DNA from: Pelagophyceae sp. CCMP2097
Taxonomy: Eukaryota; Sar; Pelagophyceae
Direction of reading: 5' to 3'
Assembly (NCBI GenBank): GCA_026770575.1
Contig: MU657176.1
Coordinates: forward strand, 425,804-489,803
DNA length: 64,000 bases
Shown: positions 63,449 to 64,000 of the stretch, in pieces
Numbering within the stretch: the first letter of the stretch is position 1
Layout: each line of letters begins with the position of its first letter
The notes under the pieces: model-generated
Database searches by the model: none
What the model was told of the DNA's origin: nothing
What the model saw: only the letters and a program-made list of their open reading frames with translations
Made by a program: the position numbers and the translations under genes

Positions 63449-64000
63449 ATGGCCCCCATCCGGCGCAAGTACGCGCGGGTCTTCGCGGACCTGCTCAACG
63501 AGGTGCAGGGCGAGGAGGGCGGCGGCGATGCCTTCTTTATGGCGGGTAAGTCCGTCTCACTGGCGCAGCGGAGGTCGCAGCAGGGCAAAAAGGAGGCTCT
63601 GAAGAACGCGCAGGAATCGAAGTCCGCCGAGAAATCGGCGCCGTCGGCGTTATACTACGACGCGCGGCCCTGTGATATTGGCCGAATGGCGCCGCAGATG
63701 CGGGATGATGTGAAATCGACGCTTCGCAAGGCAAAGGCCACTGCAAAAGAGCAATCCAAGGACCAAAAGGAGTGGGTCAAGTTCTGGGAGCCTCTCCAGC
63801 GGTGCTGCTACTACGTCTCCAGCAAGAGCGGCGAGTCACGATGGGCCGCACACTTTGACGAAGCGGTCATGGTCGTGGAAGCTGAAGACGGCGCGGTGAC
63901 GTACGTCCACTCCGCGACCGGCAAGACCGTCGACGGACCCGCCGAAGCGCCCGCGCAGACGCTCGGCGACGCCGTCTGGAGTGCGTGCCCTTTGGAACCC
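63449..64000 (+). CDS. WW-like domain protein, 5' part only
   Basis: From the ATG at 63449 an uninterrupted frame runs to the right edge without a stop (MAPIRRKYARVFADLLNEVQ onward). A likely donor (GGA|GTGCGTGCC) lies at 63980/63981, so the coding part probably ends there and continues beyond the window. After a basic, helical, charged segment (LAQRRSQQGKKEALKNAQES) comes a WW-like module, roughly residues 110-160: WEPLQRCCYYVSSKSGESRW, then VTYVHSATGKTVDGP. The beta-rich W...YY...W pattern fits a WW domain, though its start is unusual. No function can be given. A GTAAGT-like site at 63546 was not used because the frame reads through it. Confidence 0.55.
   Translation, partial: MAPIRRKYARVFADLLNEVQGEEGGGDAFFMAGKSVSLAQRRSQQGKKEALKNAQESKSAEKSAPSALYYDARPCDIGRMAPQMRDDVKSTLRKAKATAKEQSKDQKEWVKFWEPLQRCCYYVSSKSGESRWAAHFDEAVMVVEAEDGAVTYVHSATGKTVDGPAEAPAQTLGDAVWSACPLEP

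Noticed and set aside
63546..63569. A 24-bp intron (GTAAGT...GCAG) in the last gene
   Set aside because: Too short compared with the smallest well-supported introns here (about 43 bp), and the frame stays open without it.
1..64000. tRNA or rRNA genes
   Set aside because: No cloverleaf-like GTTCRANNC-type B box with a matching A box, and no rRNA-like segment was noticed on either strand by eye.

Overview
ORGANISM. The window is nuclear DNA of a eukaryotic alga. It is very GC-rich and gene-dense, and nearly every gene on both strands carries small introns, mostly about 43-150 bp. I modelled about 90 by requiring that reading phase and protein-family motifs both join up. Plastid proteins (lycopene cyclase, a DUF6816-like protein, a small-multidrug-export-family membrane protein) have signal-peptide-like N-termini of the kind used for complex plastids. 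The MYND-RING-Sel1 family, helicase-associated repeats, tyrosinases, DNMT5 and a strongly GTGCGT-biased 5' splice site together suggest a pelagophyte stramenopile close to Aureococcus anophagefferens. The species guess is inference. I saw no rRNA, tRNA or CRISPR.

LAYOUT. 0.8-3 kb: an NHL-like protein and a Prx6-type peroxiredoxin without its catalytic Cys. 3.3-4.3 kb: a decayed MYND-RING-Sel1 gene. 4.6-9 kb: PQBP1-like, a COG2112-type kinase, and SF1/BBP. 9-15 kb: an ISS1/VAS1-type aminotransferase, a mitochondrial carrier, and a 14-exon NAD+-dependent DNA ligase. 15-21 kb: a Tudor-PHD protein and symplekin. 21.5-28 kb: a methyltransferase, a degraded mobile-element ORF interrupted by a 194-bp introner-like insertion, two plastid-type proteins and a helicase-associated-repeat protein. 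28-34 kb: a 991-aa ankyrin protein, a signal-peptide/TM protein with an in-frame TGA, and a secreted esterase. 34-41.5 kb: an orphan PRMT3 N-domain, BCAT, a two-TM miniprotein, a tyrosinase-matrixin fusion and a plastid protein. 42.5-47.6 kb: a receptor-like kinase, an OGFOD3-like hydroxylase and the plastid membrane protein. 48-57.5 kb: DNMT5 and lycopene beta-cyclase. 58-64 kb: a TPR protein, an alpha/beta hydrolase lacking its Ser nucleophile, a MITE-like fold-back, a WD40 protein and the 5' part of a further gene.

HOW THE GENES RELATE. This is an ordinary eukaryotic gene mixture, not an operon. Three mRNA-processing factors (PQBP1, SF1, symplekin) lie within about 17 kb, and chromatin genes (DNMT5, Tudor-PHD, PRMT3-like) recur, but there is no evidence that they are co-regulated. 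Most neighbours are divergent or convergent with gaps of 4-600 bp; one convergent pair shares its stop-codon bases. The strongest novelties are the tyrosinase-peptidoglycan-binding-matrixin fusion, the intron-rich LigA with a 7-nt microexon, and the intron biology (GTGCGT donors, candidate GC-AG introns, duplicated 5' splice sites, introner-like insertion). All exon coordinates are predictions from sequence alone.
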